Positions 56,457 through 64,000 of a stretch of 64,000 nucleotides of DNA are shown piece by piece. The number at the start of each line of letters is the position of its first letter. Positions within the stretch are counted from its first letter, which is position 1. Below the pieces are notes generated by a model that saw only the letters and a list, made by a program, of their open reading frames with translations, did no database searches and was not told the DNA's origin. The stretch lies in the NCBI GenBank assembly GCA_027486755.1, contig JAIXOM010000038.1, forward strand, positions 1 to 64,000, written 5' to 3'. This DNA comes from Comamonadaceae bacterium (GTDB taxonomy: Bacteria; Pseudomonadota; Gammaproteobacteria; Burkholderiales; Burkholderiaceae_C). The position numbers were made by a program, and so were the translations under genes.

Positions 56457-57187
56457 GCGCGGCCAGGAGCCTTGCGGGGGGTCTTTTTGCTAGCCACTTT
56501 TTTGGCAGGTGCCGAAGCTGCCTTGGAAGGCCGAGCAGGTGCCGCTTTTGCCGATGCCGCTTTGGCGGGCGCTGCTTTGGCAGGCAGCTTGTCGGCTGGC
56601 GGCTTCTTGACCGCCTTGGCAGCAGTGGGCTTGGCCGCTGGCGAGGCCAAGGCTTTCTTGGCCGCTACTGGCGCCTTGGCAGGCGCGGACTTTCCGGCTG
56701 CCTTCACGGGGGCCTTTTTGGCCACCGCCTTCTTGGCCGTCGCCGGCACGACTTTGGCGGGAGCAGCCGGTTCGTCCTTGGACCTGGCAGCACCAGCGCG
56801 AGCTTTGGGCGCGGTCGCCGGCTTGAGCCGCACCGGCTTGTCACCCCAAAGCTCCTCCAGGTGGTAGTACTGCCGAATCGAAGGCTGCATGATGTGTGCA
56901 ACTGCAGCGCCACAGTCCACGATGATCCATTCGCCGTTGTCCTCACCCTCTATCCGCGGCTTGTCAAAGCCGGCCTGCCGCACCGAATCTCGCACGCTGG
57001 CGGCCAGCGCCTTGGTTTGCCGGTTGGAGGTTCCCGAGGCCACGATGACCCGCTCGAAGAGCGAGGTGATGTGCTCGGTATCAAAAACCTGCAGATCCTG
57101 TGCCTTGACGTTCTCCAGGCCATCGACGATGGCTTTTTGCAGCTTGACGATATTGCGTTTGGCAGAGGTGGCTTGTGGGTCGGTCAT
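56453..57187 (-). CDS. rsfS: ribosome silencing factor RsfS with long basic tail
   Basis: A 244-residue protein. Residues 10-120 are the RsfS core ([58 protein letters not shown]), which binds ribosomal protein L14 and blocks subunit joining. The remaining ~115 residues are an Ala/Lys/Pro repeat ([18 protein letters not shown] style) resembling histone H1 tails, about doubling the usual length. The tail is in frame and ends at the rlmH overlap, so it is real. It may bind rRNA or be disordered. Confidence 0.92.
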   Translation of the reverse strand: MTDPQATSAKRNIVKLQKAIVDGLENVKAQDLQVFDTEHITSLFERVIVASGTSNRQTKALAASVRDSVRQAGFDKPRIEGEDNGEWIIVDCGAAVAHIMQPSIRQYYHLEELWGDKPVRLKPATAPKARAGAARSKDEPAAPAKVVPATAKKAVAKKAPVKAAGKSAPAKAPVAAKKALASPAAKPTAAKAVKKPPADKLPAKAAPAKAASAKAAPARPSKAASAPAKKVASKKTPRKAPGRA

Positions 57188-57228
57188 GCAGGGGGGCAGG
57201 CCTGAGGCCAGTGGGTTGAGGAAAACCT

Positions 57229-57840
57229 TCAGCCAGCGGCATAAAGGTGATGGTCTGAAATATAACGCGCCACGGCAGGCGGTAGCCGCGCGGGCTCATT
57301 GAAGGGGTCGGTGCCCCCGGCTACTTGCTCGCGCAGAGCTGTCGCGCTGATGGGCATGGCCGGCAGATTCAGCCATTGCACAGACAGCTCGGGCAGCGGC
57401 TGATTAGACGGCAGATTGGACACCTGATCGGGCCGCTGGGCCACGCACAGCTGCGCCTTGCGGGCGATATCCTGCCATTGCCGCCAGCTTGTAAATGCCG
57501 CCCACTGGTCGCCCCCCATCACCAGGTAGAGCTCGCTACCGGGCTGCTCAGTCAGCAGGGCATCCAGGGTGTCGACGGTGTAGCTCGCCCCTGAGCGCTG
57601 CAGTTCGCGCTCGTCAATCACCACCCTGGGCAGGTCTGCAAAAGCCAGACGCACCATGGCCAGCCTATGGGCCGCCGAGCTGAGCGGCCGGCTCTTGTGC
57701 CAAGCCTGACCGGTAGGCACGATGCGCAACTCGTCGAGCTTGAGCTGCTCCAGCGCGGCGCGAGCTATCGCCACATGGGCGCTGTGCGGCGGATCAAAAG
57801 CGCCGCCAAACAGTCCGACGCGACGCGGCGTGCTGCTCAA
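57229..57840 (-). CDS. nadD: nicotinate-nucleotide adenylyltransferase
   Basis: A 203-residue nucleotidyltransferase. The signature [20 protein letters not shown] is at the N-terminus, and [11 protein letters not shown] is the C-terminal ATP motif (ISxTxxR type). It makes nicotinic acid adenine dinucleotide. No ATG exists near the signature. The start is TTG 57840, which overlaps the hemF stop (TTGA), so translation depends on hemF. The frame is open far upstream but that part lies within hemF. Confidence 0.9.
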   Translation of the reverse strand: MSSTPRRVGLFGGAFDPPHSAHVAIARAALEQLKLDELRIVPTGQAWHKSRPLSSAAHRLAMVRLAFADLPRVVIDERELQRSGASYTVDTLDALLTEQPGSELYLVMGGDQWAAFTSWRQWQDIARKAQLCVAQRPDQVSNLPSNQPLPELSVQWLNLPAMPISATALREQVAGGTDPFNEPARLPPAVARYISDHHLYAAG

Positions 57841-58754
57841 ACCCAGTCCTTGGCCACCAAAAAGTCGGTCAGCAGCCGCGCCTCGTGCGAGCCAGGGGGG
57901 TCTTGCCGACGGTAAGACCAACTGCAGTTCAGCGGCATGGACAGCAAGATGGACTCCGTACGGCCGCCCGACTGCAGACCAAAATGCGTGCCCCTGTCCC
58001 AAACCAGATTGAACTCCACATAGCGGCCGCGGCGGTAGAGCGCGAACTCGCGCTGCTTGTCGCCGTAGGGGGTGCCCTGACGTCGCTCGACGATGGGGAT
58101 GTAGGCCGGCAAAAAATGATTCGCCAGCGACTGCTGCATTTCAAAGCTGCGATCCATGCCCAACTCGTTAAAGTCGTCGAAAAACACCCCGCCAATACCG
58201 CGCGGTTCGCCCCTGTGCTTGAGGAAAAAATACTCGTCGCACCACTTCTTGAAACGGGGGTATTTGTCAGCACCGAATGGCTCAAGTGCGTCTTTGCACT
58301 GACGGTGAAAATGCAACGCGTCTTCCTCAAAGCCGTAACAGGGCGTCAGATCCATCCCGCCGCCAAACCAGGCCACCGGCTGCCCTTGTGCAGGCTTGGC
58401 CACGATCATGCGCACGTTCATGTGTACCGTCGGCACATAGGGGTTGCGCGGATGAAAAACCAGGGACACGCCCATGGCCTCGAAAGGCGCGCCGGCCAGC
58501 TCGGGCCGGTGCTCGGTGGCCGAGTTGGGCAGGCGCGGGCCGCTCACATGCGAAAACCCGCAACCAGCGCGCTCGAACACCGCGCCGTCTTCCAAAATCA
58601 TGGTCAGGCCATCGCCCTGCAGCATCTCACCAGGGTCCTTGCGCCAGGCGTCGCTGACCGGCTTGCCGCCGTCGATGCGCACCACTTCGGCCATGATGCG
58701 GCTTTGCAGGCCGGTGAAAAACGCCCGACCTTGGGATACGTCCAAAACACTCAT
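57837..58754 (-). CDS. hemF: oxygen-dependent coproporphyrinogen III oxidase
   Basis: A 305-residue Hem[21 protein letters not shown] and [20 protein letters not shown] form the active-site region, and [20 protein letters not shown] with ESILLSMP closes the conserved core. It decarboxylates coproporphyrinogen III in haem synthesis using oxygen. ATG 58754 overlaps the end of the acyltransferase gene by 4 nt. Confidence 0.96.
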   Translation of the reverse strand: MSVLDVSQGRAFFTGLQSRIMAEVVRIDGGKPVSDAWRKDPGEMLQGDGLTMILEDGAVFERAGCGFSHVSGPRLPNSATEHRPELAGAPFEAMGVSLVFHPRNPYVPTVHMNVRMIVAKPAQGQPVAWFGGGMDLTPCYGFEEDALHFHRQCKDALEPFGADKYPRFKKWCDEYFFLKHRGEPRGIGGVFFDDFNELGMDRSFEMQQSLANHFLPAYIPIVERRQGTPYGDKQREFALYRRGRYVEFNLVWDRGTHFGLQSGGRTESILLSMPLNCSWSYRRQDPPGSHEARLLTDFLVAKDWV

Positions 58755-59365
58755 GAGCCCTCCTTGCTCCCTTCCAGTCTGATGGGGGCGGCCAAATCGG
58801 GGCGCCGCCCGGTACAGCCCTCGAAGGCTTGTGCGATGCGCCTCATGTCCTCATCAACCTGGCCGCTCAGTTCGATCACATCCATCACACGAACCTGCTT
58901 GCGCCCGTAATCGAGCGAGGCGAGGAGTATCGGGACCTGAGCGCCTAAAGTCACTCGATAAAAGCCGCTGCGCCAAGCCGGACGCCAACTGCGTGTCCCC
59001 TCCGGCGTCAAAGCAAGCCAGAAATACTCGCCTGCCTGCCGCTTGCGCTCAAACAGGTCAACCATCTGCTCGACCACCCCGCGGGCGGCAGCACGATCGA
59101 CAGGCACACCTCCCAACCAGCGCAGCCACGCGCCGAACAAGGGGATGCGAAACAAAGTGTGCTTGCCCCAGAACTTGGCCTCGATGCCCATGGCCCATTT
59201 GGCAAAAACGCCCAAAGGGAAATCCCAGTTCGAGGTGTGCGGATAAACAACGATCACCCCCTGCAGCGCTGGCAGACCCTCGAAATGCAATTGCCACCCG
59301 ATCAGACTGAGGATGCGCCGCGCCAGTGCACTGCCGCGAGGGGAAGTCGATGGGTGGGCTCGCAT
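58751..59365 (-). CDS. PlsC-like acyltransferase
   Basis: A 204-residue membrane-associated acyltransferase. HTSNWD (in [14 protein letters not shown]) is the HxxxxD catalytic motif, and LTPEGTRSW the acceptor-binding EGTR motif. It lacks strong transmembrane helices except a short hydrophobic start. Relatives act on 1-acyl-glycerophosphate or similar lipids. The exact acceptor is unknown. It begins 10 nt after purD and is coupled to hemF. Confidence 0.85.
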   Translation of the reverse strand: MRAHPSTSPRGSALARRILSLIGWQLHFEGLPALQGVIVVYPHTSNWDFPLGVFAKWAMGIEAKFWGKHTLFRIPLFGAWLRWLGGVPVDRAAARGVVEQMVDLFERKRQAGEYFWLALTPEGTRSWRPAWRSGFYRVTLGAQVPILLASLDYGRKQVRVMDVIELSGQVDEDMRRIAQAFEGCTGRRPDLAAPIRLEGSKEGS

Positions 59366-59375
59366 CAGTGAACCT

Positions 59376-60662
59376 TCAGGCCTTGAGCGCCCGGTGGCCG
59401 ATGTCGCGACGCCACTGGGCTCCGTCAAAGCCGATCTGGTCAATCACCGAATAAACGCGCTGCTGCGCCAAGCGAACCGTATCGCCCAGCGCGGTGACGC
59501 ACAGCACCCGGCCGCCCGATGTCACGGTTTGCCCAGCCTGCTCCCGGGTTCCTGCATGAAAAACCATGCAATCGCTGTCTGCCTCTGGCGCAGGCAGGCC
59601 GTGGACCACATCGTCCTTGCGCGGATGCATCGGGTACCCGTGCGCGGCCATGACCACACCCAGGGCTGGCCTGCGGTCCCACTCCAACTCCACCTGATCG
59701 AGCGTGCCCGAGGTGGCCGCCAGCATCACCTCCAGCAAGTCCGACTTCAGGCGCATCATGATCGGCTGCGTCTCCGGGTCTCCCATGCGGCAGTTAAATT
59801 CCAGCGTCTTGGGATGCCCCTGGGCATCGATCATCAGACCCGCATAAAGAAAACCGGTGTAAACGATGCCGTCTTTTTGCATGCCGCGGATGGTCGGCAA
59901 AATGATCTCGCGCATGGCGCGCGCATGCACATCGGGGGTCACCACCGGCGCCGGCGAATAAGCACCCATCCCCCCGGTGTTCGGGCCTTGATCGCCATCG
60001 AGAAGGCGCTTGTGGTCCTGGCTGGTGGCCAGCGGCAATACATTCTGGCCATCGCACATGACGATGAAGCTAGCCTCCTCGCCCACCAGGAACTGCTCAA
60101 TCACCACCCGGGCACCGCCCGCGTTATGGCTTACGCCCAAGGTCTTGTCCAGCAGCATGAAGTCCACCGCCTCATGAGCCTCCTGCAGGCTCATGGCAAC
60201 AACCACTCCCTTGCCGGCGGCCAATCCGTCGGCCTTGACCACGATGGGCGCGCCCTGGCTGTCGATGCAAGCATGGGCGGCCGCCGGATCGGAAAACGTC
60301 TCGTACTCGGCGGTGGGGATGCCGTGGCGCTTCATGAAGGCCTTGGAAAAGGCCTTCGAACTCTCGAGCTGCGCCGCCGCCTGGGTGGGACCGAAGACCC
60401 GCAGGCCGTGGGCCCGAAAATCATCGACGATGCCAGCGGCCAGCGGCTGCTCCGGGCCGACCACCGTCAGGCCGATCTTGTTATCCAGCGCCCATTGCCG
60501 CAGCCTTGGCACATCGCTGATCGGCACATTGTGCAAGCGGCCATCAAGCGCCGTGCCGCCATTGCCAGGGGCTACATACACCACCTGCACTTTCGGCGAT
60601 TGCGCCAGCTTCCAGGCCAGGGCATGCTCGCGACCGCCGCCCCCTGCGACTAAAACCTTCAT
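59376..60662 (-). CDS. purD: phosphoribosylamine-glycine ligase
   Basis: A 428-residue ATP-grasp enzyme. MKVLVAGGGGREHALAWKL is the family start. It also shows VGPEQPLAAGIVDDF, VVKADGLAAGKGVVVA (ATP-grasp loop), GPNTGGMGAYSPAPV and LEFNCRMGDPETQPIMMRL (metal site). It makes glycinamide ribonucleotide in purine synthesis. ATG 60662 is chosen. It lies 20 nt after yebC. Confidence 0.96.
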   Translation of the reverse strand: MKVLVAGGGGREHALAWKLAQSPKVQVVYVAPGNGGTALDGRLHNVPISDVPRLRQWALDNKIGLTVVGPEQPLAAGIVDDFRAHGLRVFGPTQAAAQLESSKAFSKAFMKRHGIPTAEYETFSDPAAAHACIDSQGAPIVVKADGLAAGKGVVVAMSLQEAHEAVDFMLLDKTLGVSHNAGGARVVIEQFLVGEEASFIVMCDGQNVLPLATSQDHKRLLDGDQGPNTGGMGAYSPAPVVTPDVHARAMREIILPTIRGMQKDGIVYTGFLYAGLMIDAQGHPKTLEFNCRMGDPETQPIMMRLKSDLLEVMLAATSGTLDQVELEWDRRPALGVVMAAHGYPMHPRKDDVVHGLPAPEADSDCMVFHAGTREQAGQTVTSGGRVLCVTALGDTVRLAQQRVYSVIDQIGFDGAQWRRDIGHRALKA

Positions 60663-60682
60663 CCGATTTCCTTCTGAGCCAC

Positions 60683-61408
60683 TCAAAGGCTGAGTTCAGC
60701 ATTGTGATAGACCGCCTGGGTGTCATCCAGATCTTCCAGAACGTCGAGCAACTTTTGCATCTTCTGAGCGTTCTCGCCACCCAATTCAATGCTGTTGTCA
60801 GCACGCATCGTGACCTCTGCCAACTCCGGCTGCAGGCCAGCGGCTTCCAAGGCCTGCTTGACCGCCTCAAAATCGGGCGCAGGGCACAGCACTTCGATCG
60901 CGCCGTCGACGTCGCTGATCACATCCTCGGCGCCGGCCTCCAGCGCTACTTCCATCACCCGGTCCTCGCTGACACCCGGTGCAAAGATGAACTGCCCACA
61001 GTGCCTGAATTGGAAGGCCACCGAGCCTTCGGTACCCATGTTGCCGCCGTATTTCGAAAAAGCGTGACGGACCTCGGCCACCGTGCGGACCCGGTTGTCG
61101 GTCATGCAGTCGACCATGATGGCCGCACCGCCGATGCCGTAACCCTCGTAACGAATTTCCTCGTAGTTGACGCCCTCCAGATTGCCGGTGGCCTTGTCAA
61201 CATTGCGCTTGATGTTGTCGGCTGGCATATTGGCCGCCTTGGCCTTGTCGATGGCCAGGCGCAGGCGCGGATTCATGTTGATATCGCCGCCGCCCGAGCG
61301 GGCCGCGACGATGATTTCACGGGTGATCCGGGTCCAGATCTTGCCGCGTTTTTCGTCCTGACGACCCTTGCGGTGCTGGATATTCGCCCATTTGCTGTGT
61401 CCGGCCAC
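60683..61408 (-). CDS. yebC: YebC/PmpR-family protein (transcription/translation factor)
   Basis: A 241-residue protein starting [20 protein letters not shown] and containing [20 protein letters not shown] and [17 protein letters not shown], all diagnostic of YebC. Members bind DNA or act on ribosomes stalled at proline runs. The start codon is GTG 61408, with AGAGG 7 nt upstream. First gene of the yebC-purD-acyltransferase-hemF-nadD run. Confidence 0.95.
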   Translation of the reverse strand: MAGHSKWANIQHRKGRQDEKRGKIWTRITREIIVAARSGGGDINMNPRLRLAIDKAKAANMPADNIKRNVDKATGNLEGVNYEEIRYEGYGIGGAAIMVDCMTDNRVRTVAEVRHAFSKYGGNMGTEGSVAFQFRHCGQFIFAPGVSEDRVMEVALEAGAEDVISDVDGAIEVLCPAPDFEAVKQALEAAGLQPELAEVTMRADNSIELGGENAQKMQKLLDVLEDLDDTQAVYHNAELSL

Positions 61409-61489
61409 TGAGAAACCTCTTGATTTTGAATTAACCTTAGGTGAGCATTTTACTTTTCACTCCGACCGCCCCCGAAAAGGGACCCCACC

Positions 61490-63004
61490 ATGGCCGAACC
61501 GCTGCTGATTGCCAAGAACGAACAAGCTCAATGCCTGCTGCTGCCTGAGTTGGCCAACCGCCACGGTTTGATCACCGGCGCCACTGGCACAGGCAAGACG
61601 GTCACCCTGCAGACCCTGGCCGAACAGTTCTCGCGCCTGGGGGTGGCCGTGTTCATGGCTGACGTCAAGGGCGACCTGACCGGCATCAGTCAGCCCGGCA
61701 AGCCCTCGGACAAGCTCAAGGCCGTGCTGGCCGAGCGCGGCATGAGTCCGCCCACGCCCCAAGCCTGCCCCACCCAATTGTGGGACGTCTTTGGAGAACA
61801 AGGCCATCCGGTGCGGGCCACCATCTCGGACATGGGACCGCTGCTGCTGGGCCGCATGCTGGGCCTCAACGAAACCCAGGCCGGCGTTCTGAACCTGGTG
61901 TTCAAGATCGCTGACGACCAGGGCCTGTTGCTGCTCGACCTCAAAGACCTGCGGGCCATGCTCCAGCATGTGGGCGACAACGCCAAGGACTACACCACCA
62001 GCTACGGCAATATCAGCACGGCCAGTGTGGGCGCGATTGCGCGTGGACTGCTTCAATTGGAAAGCCAGGGGGGCACGCAGTTCTTTGGTGAGCCCATGCT
62101 CAACATTGACGACTTTATGCAGACCGATGGCCAGGGCCACGGCGTGGTCAATGTGCTGGCAGCCGACAAGCTACTCAACTCGCCGCGCCTGTACGCCACC
62201 TTCCTGCTGTGGATGCTCTCGGAAGTGTTTGAGCGCCTGCCCGAGGTGGGCGACCTGGAAAAACCCAAGCTGGTTTTCTTCTTTGACGAGGCGCACCTGC
62301 TGTTCAACGAAGCGCCCAAGGTGCTGGTCGAGCGCATCGAGTTGGTGGTGCGCCTGGTGCGCTCCAAAGGCGTGGGCGTGTACTTTGTGACGCAAAACCC
62401 CCTGGATATTCCCGACAGCGTGCTGGCCCAGCTGGGCAACCGGGTGCAGCATGCCCTGCGCGCCTTTACGCCGCGCGACCAGAAGGCGGTCAAAGCCACC
62501 GCCCAGACCATGCGCGCCAAGCCGGGCCTGGACATCGAGCAGGCCATAGGCGAGTTGGGCGTGGGCGAAGCCCTGGTCAGCCTGCTCGACGGCAAGGGCC
62601 GCCCCAGCCCGACCGAACGCGCCTATGTGATGCCGCCGGCCAGCCAGCTCGGCCCGATTTCCGCCGAGCAACGGCAGGAACTGCTGCGCAGCTCATTGGT
62701 GGCCGGCACCTATGAGCAGACGGTGGACAGGGAGTCGGCCTATGAAAAGCTGGCAGCGGCAGCTCCAGTCGGTACGCAGACCGGACCAGCCGCGGCTGGC
62801 CCAGGCCCCTCGGGATCGGTAGCGGGAACGGTGATGGGGGGGCTGAGCGATGTGCTGTTCGGCTCCACCGGCCCCCGCGGCGGCCGCAATGACGGTATGG
62901 CCCAAACCCTGATCAAGTCGGCGGTGCGCACCATAGGCAGTTCTGTGGGTCGGGAGATCGTTCGGGGTGTGCTTGGCGGCTTGTTAGGCGGCCGCAGGCG
63001 ATAG
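61490..63004 (+). CDS. HerA/YjgR-like P-loop ATPase (DUF853)
   Basis: A 504-residue ATPase of the HerA/FtsK-like group. [20 protein letters not shown] is Walker [12 protein letters not shown]alker B, and [20 protein letters not shown] with [17 protein letters not shown] the sensor/Arg-finger region. An Ala/Gly/Pro-rich linker and a basic C-terminus ending GGLLGGRRR follow. The cellular role of the YjgR family is not established. It is divergent from yebC. Confidence 0.88.
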   Translation: MAEPLLIAKNEQAQCLLLPELANRHGLITGATGTGKTVTLQTLAEQFSRLGVAVFMADVKGDLTGISQPGKPSDKLKAVLAERGMSPPTPQACPTQLWDVFGEQGHPVRATISDMGPLLLGRMLGLNETQAGVLNLVFKIADDQGLLLLDLKDLRAMLQHVGDNAKDYTTSYGNISTASVGAIARGLLQLESQGGTQFFGEPMLNIDDFMQTDGQGHGVVNVLAADKLLNSPRLYATFLLWMLSEVFERLPEVGDLEKPKLVFFFDEAHLLFNEAPKVLVERIELVVRLVRSKGVGVYFVTQNPLDIPDSVLAQLGNRVQHALRAFTPRDQKAVKATAQTMRAKPGLDIEQAIGELGVGEALVSLLDGKGRPSPTERAYVMPPASQLGPISAEQRQELLRSSLVAGTYEQTVDRESAYEKLAAAAPVGTQTGPAAAGPGPSGSVAGTVMGGLSDVLFGSTGPRGGRNDGMAQTLIKSAVRTIGSSVGREIVRGVLGGLLGGRRR

Positions 63005-63133
63005 AAGCCGAGCCGCGGGCGCTAGAGTCGAGGCGCGGGGACGCAGACGGCCAGCCCGCCTGGCCCAAACCCAGCCGCGAGAGGATCGGCCGGTGGGCGA
63101 CAATCAAGCCCTGCCCTGCCCCAGCCCCGCGCC
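63005..63133 (+). other. gap upstream of trhO
   Basis: 129 bp of GC-rich sequence without a gene. No clear promoter or terminator is recognised, and trhO could be read from the upstream ATPase gene. Confidence 0.35.
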
Positions 63134-64000
63134 ATGTCCGAGTTCCTGACCGCCGCCCTCTACAAATTTGTCGACCTACCCGACTTCAGCGAGCTGCGTG
63201 ATCGGCTGTTTGACTTCTGCCAGCCCCGCCAAATCAAGGGCACCTTGCTGCTGGCCCACGAGGGCATCAACGGCACGGTGGCCGGGCCCGAGGACTCGGT
63301 ACGCCAACTGCTCGCCCTGCTGCGCAGCGACCCCAGATTGGCCCATCTGGAGCACAAGGAATCCTGGAGCCAGCATGAGCCTTTCTATCGCCTCAAGGTC
63401 AAGCTGAGAAAAGAGATCGTTACCCTGGGCGTCGAGGGCATAGACCCCAATCGCATGGCGGGCCGATACGTCAAGCCCGAGCAATGGAACGAACTGATCG
63501 CCCAGCCCGAGGTGGTGCTGATCGACACCCGCAACGACTACGAGTTCCAGGTTGGCACCTTTACCGGCGCGGTCAACCCCCAGACCCAAAGCTTTTCCCA
63601 GTTGCCGCAGTGGGTGGAAGCACAAATGCAGCCCGGTGGCCTGCTGGCTGAGAAAGACGGCAAAAAGCCCAAAGTCGCCATGTTTTGCACCGGCGGCATC
63701 CGCTGCGAAAAATCCACCGCCTTCATGCGCACCCGTGGCTTTGAGGAGGTGTTTCACCTCGAAGGCGGCATCCTCAAATACCTAGAGCAGGTACCTCAGA
63801 GCGACAGCACCTGGCAGGGCGAGTGCTTCGTCTTTGACGAGCGGGTCGCTGTCGGCCATGACCTCAAGCCAGGGCACTTTGAGCTGTGCCGCTCCTGTCG
63901 ACACCCCTTGAGCGCGCAGGATAAAGCCTCTGCCCTGTATGAAGCCGGCGTGAGCTGCCCTCGCTGCCACGACAGCCTGAGCGCCGAGCAAAGGCGCAGC
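63134..64000 (+). CDS. trhO: tRNA uridine(34) hydroxylase TrhO (rhodanese family), partial
   Basis: The first 289 residues are inside the window, and the gene continues past the right edge. MSEFLTAALYKFVDLPDFSE opens the N-terminal acylphosphatase-like domain. VVLIDTRNDYEFQVGTFTGA starts the rhodanese domain, with active-site Cys in MFCTGGIRCEKSTAF. The C-terminal Cys-rich part (LCRSCRHPL, CPRCHD) is a zinc-finger-like tail. It makes 5-hydroxyuridine at tRNA position 34 with oxygen. Confidence 0.93.
   Translation, partial: MSEFLTAALYKFVDLPDFSELRDRLFDFCQPRQIKGTLLLAHEGINGTVAGPEDSVRQLLALLRSDPRLAHLEHKESWSQHEPFYRLKVKLRKEIVTLGVEGIDPNRMAGRYVKPEQWNELIAQPEVVLIDTRNDYEFQVGTFTGAVNPQTQSFSQLPQWVEAQMQPGGLLAEKDGKKPKVAMFCTGGIRCEKSTAFMRTRGFEEVFHLEGGILKYLEQVPQSDSTWQGECFVFDERVAVGHDLKPGHFELCRSCRHPLSAQDKASALYEAGVSCPRCHDSLSAEQRRS

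Overview
The window is high-GC, densely coded DNA from a betaproteobacterium. I place it in the Burkholderiales, most likely Comamonadaceae-like, by inference. The supporting evidence is the block uvrB / aspartate aminotransferase / intracellular polyhydroxyalkanoate depolymerase / stand-alone RnfB, a propionyl-CoA carboxylase-methylmalonyl-CoA mutase locus, the isc operon order, and a tolB-pal-cpoB run without tolQRA next to it. There is no rRNA gene here to settle the taxonomy.

About 1-22 kb is accessory. It opens with the end of an IS3-family element that cuts off a HIT-like gene. A crowded set of toxin-antitoxin and defence-like genes follows: an orphan HigA-type regulator, an AbiEi-like/Fic fusion, a PIN/Phd pair whose PIN domain lacks its first catalytic Asp, an AbiE pair in reversed order, HicAB, a NERD-domain helicase, and a zeta-like kinase with a small partner gene. 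A broken second copy of the helicase 3' end lies past the kinase. Two clusters of REP-like palindromes bracket the helicase-kinase block. Beyond it are a large calcium-loop lipoprotein, a DUF3293-type gene, a large Cas4-like/DEDD nuclease (DUF2779 type), HAD and HD phosphohydrolase genes, and a very small integrated element (a lone tyrosine recombinase) in the 3' end of tRNA-Val(CAC). Several of these genes have -10 boxes only 5-8 nt before the start codon, which suggests leaderless mRNAs.

From 22 kb on the content is mostly core. dnaQ is followed by the iron-sulphur assembly operon iscR-iscS-iscU-iscA-hscB-hscA-fdx (all minus strand), then uvrB. An aminotransferase, phaZ (with a palindrome over its promoter that could bind PhaR) and rnfB are on the plus strand. 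Next is the propionate/methylmalonyl-CoA catabolic locus on the minus strand (scpA, meaB, pccB, pccA, a cupin, a VOC-fold epimerase candidate), with a divergent GntR regulator. A PIN/antitoxin module sits between scpA and meaB, and a short leader ORF copying the PccA N-terminus precedes pccA.

The last third holds glmM with a GNAT gene, tRNA-Lys(TTT) with a clear terminator, tcdA with a YeeE/YedE transporter, the cell-envelope genes cpoB-pal-tolB, an MsbA-type ABC exporter, and two minus-strand groups: nadD and hemF upstream of rsfS-rlmH-maf-rng, and yebC-purD upstream of an acyltransferase. The window ends with a HerA/YjgR-like ATPase and the start of trhO (tRNA U34 hydroxylase), which runs off the right edge.
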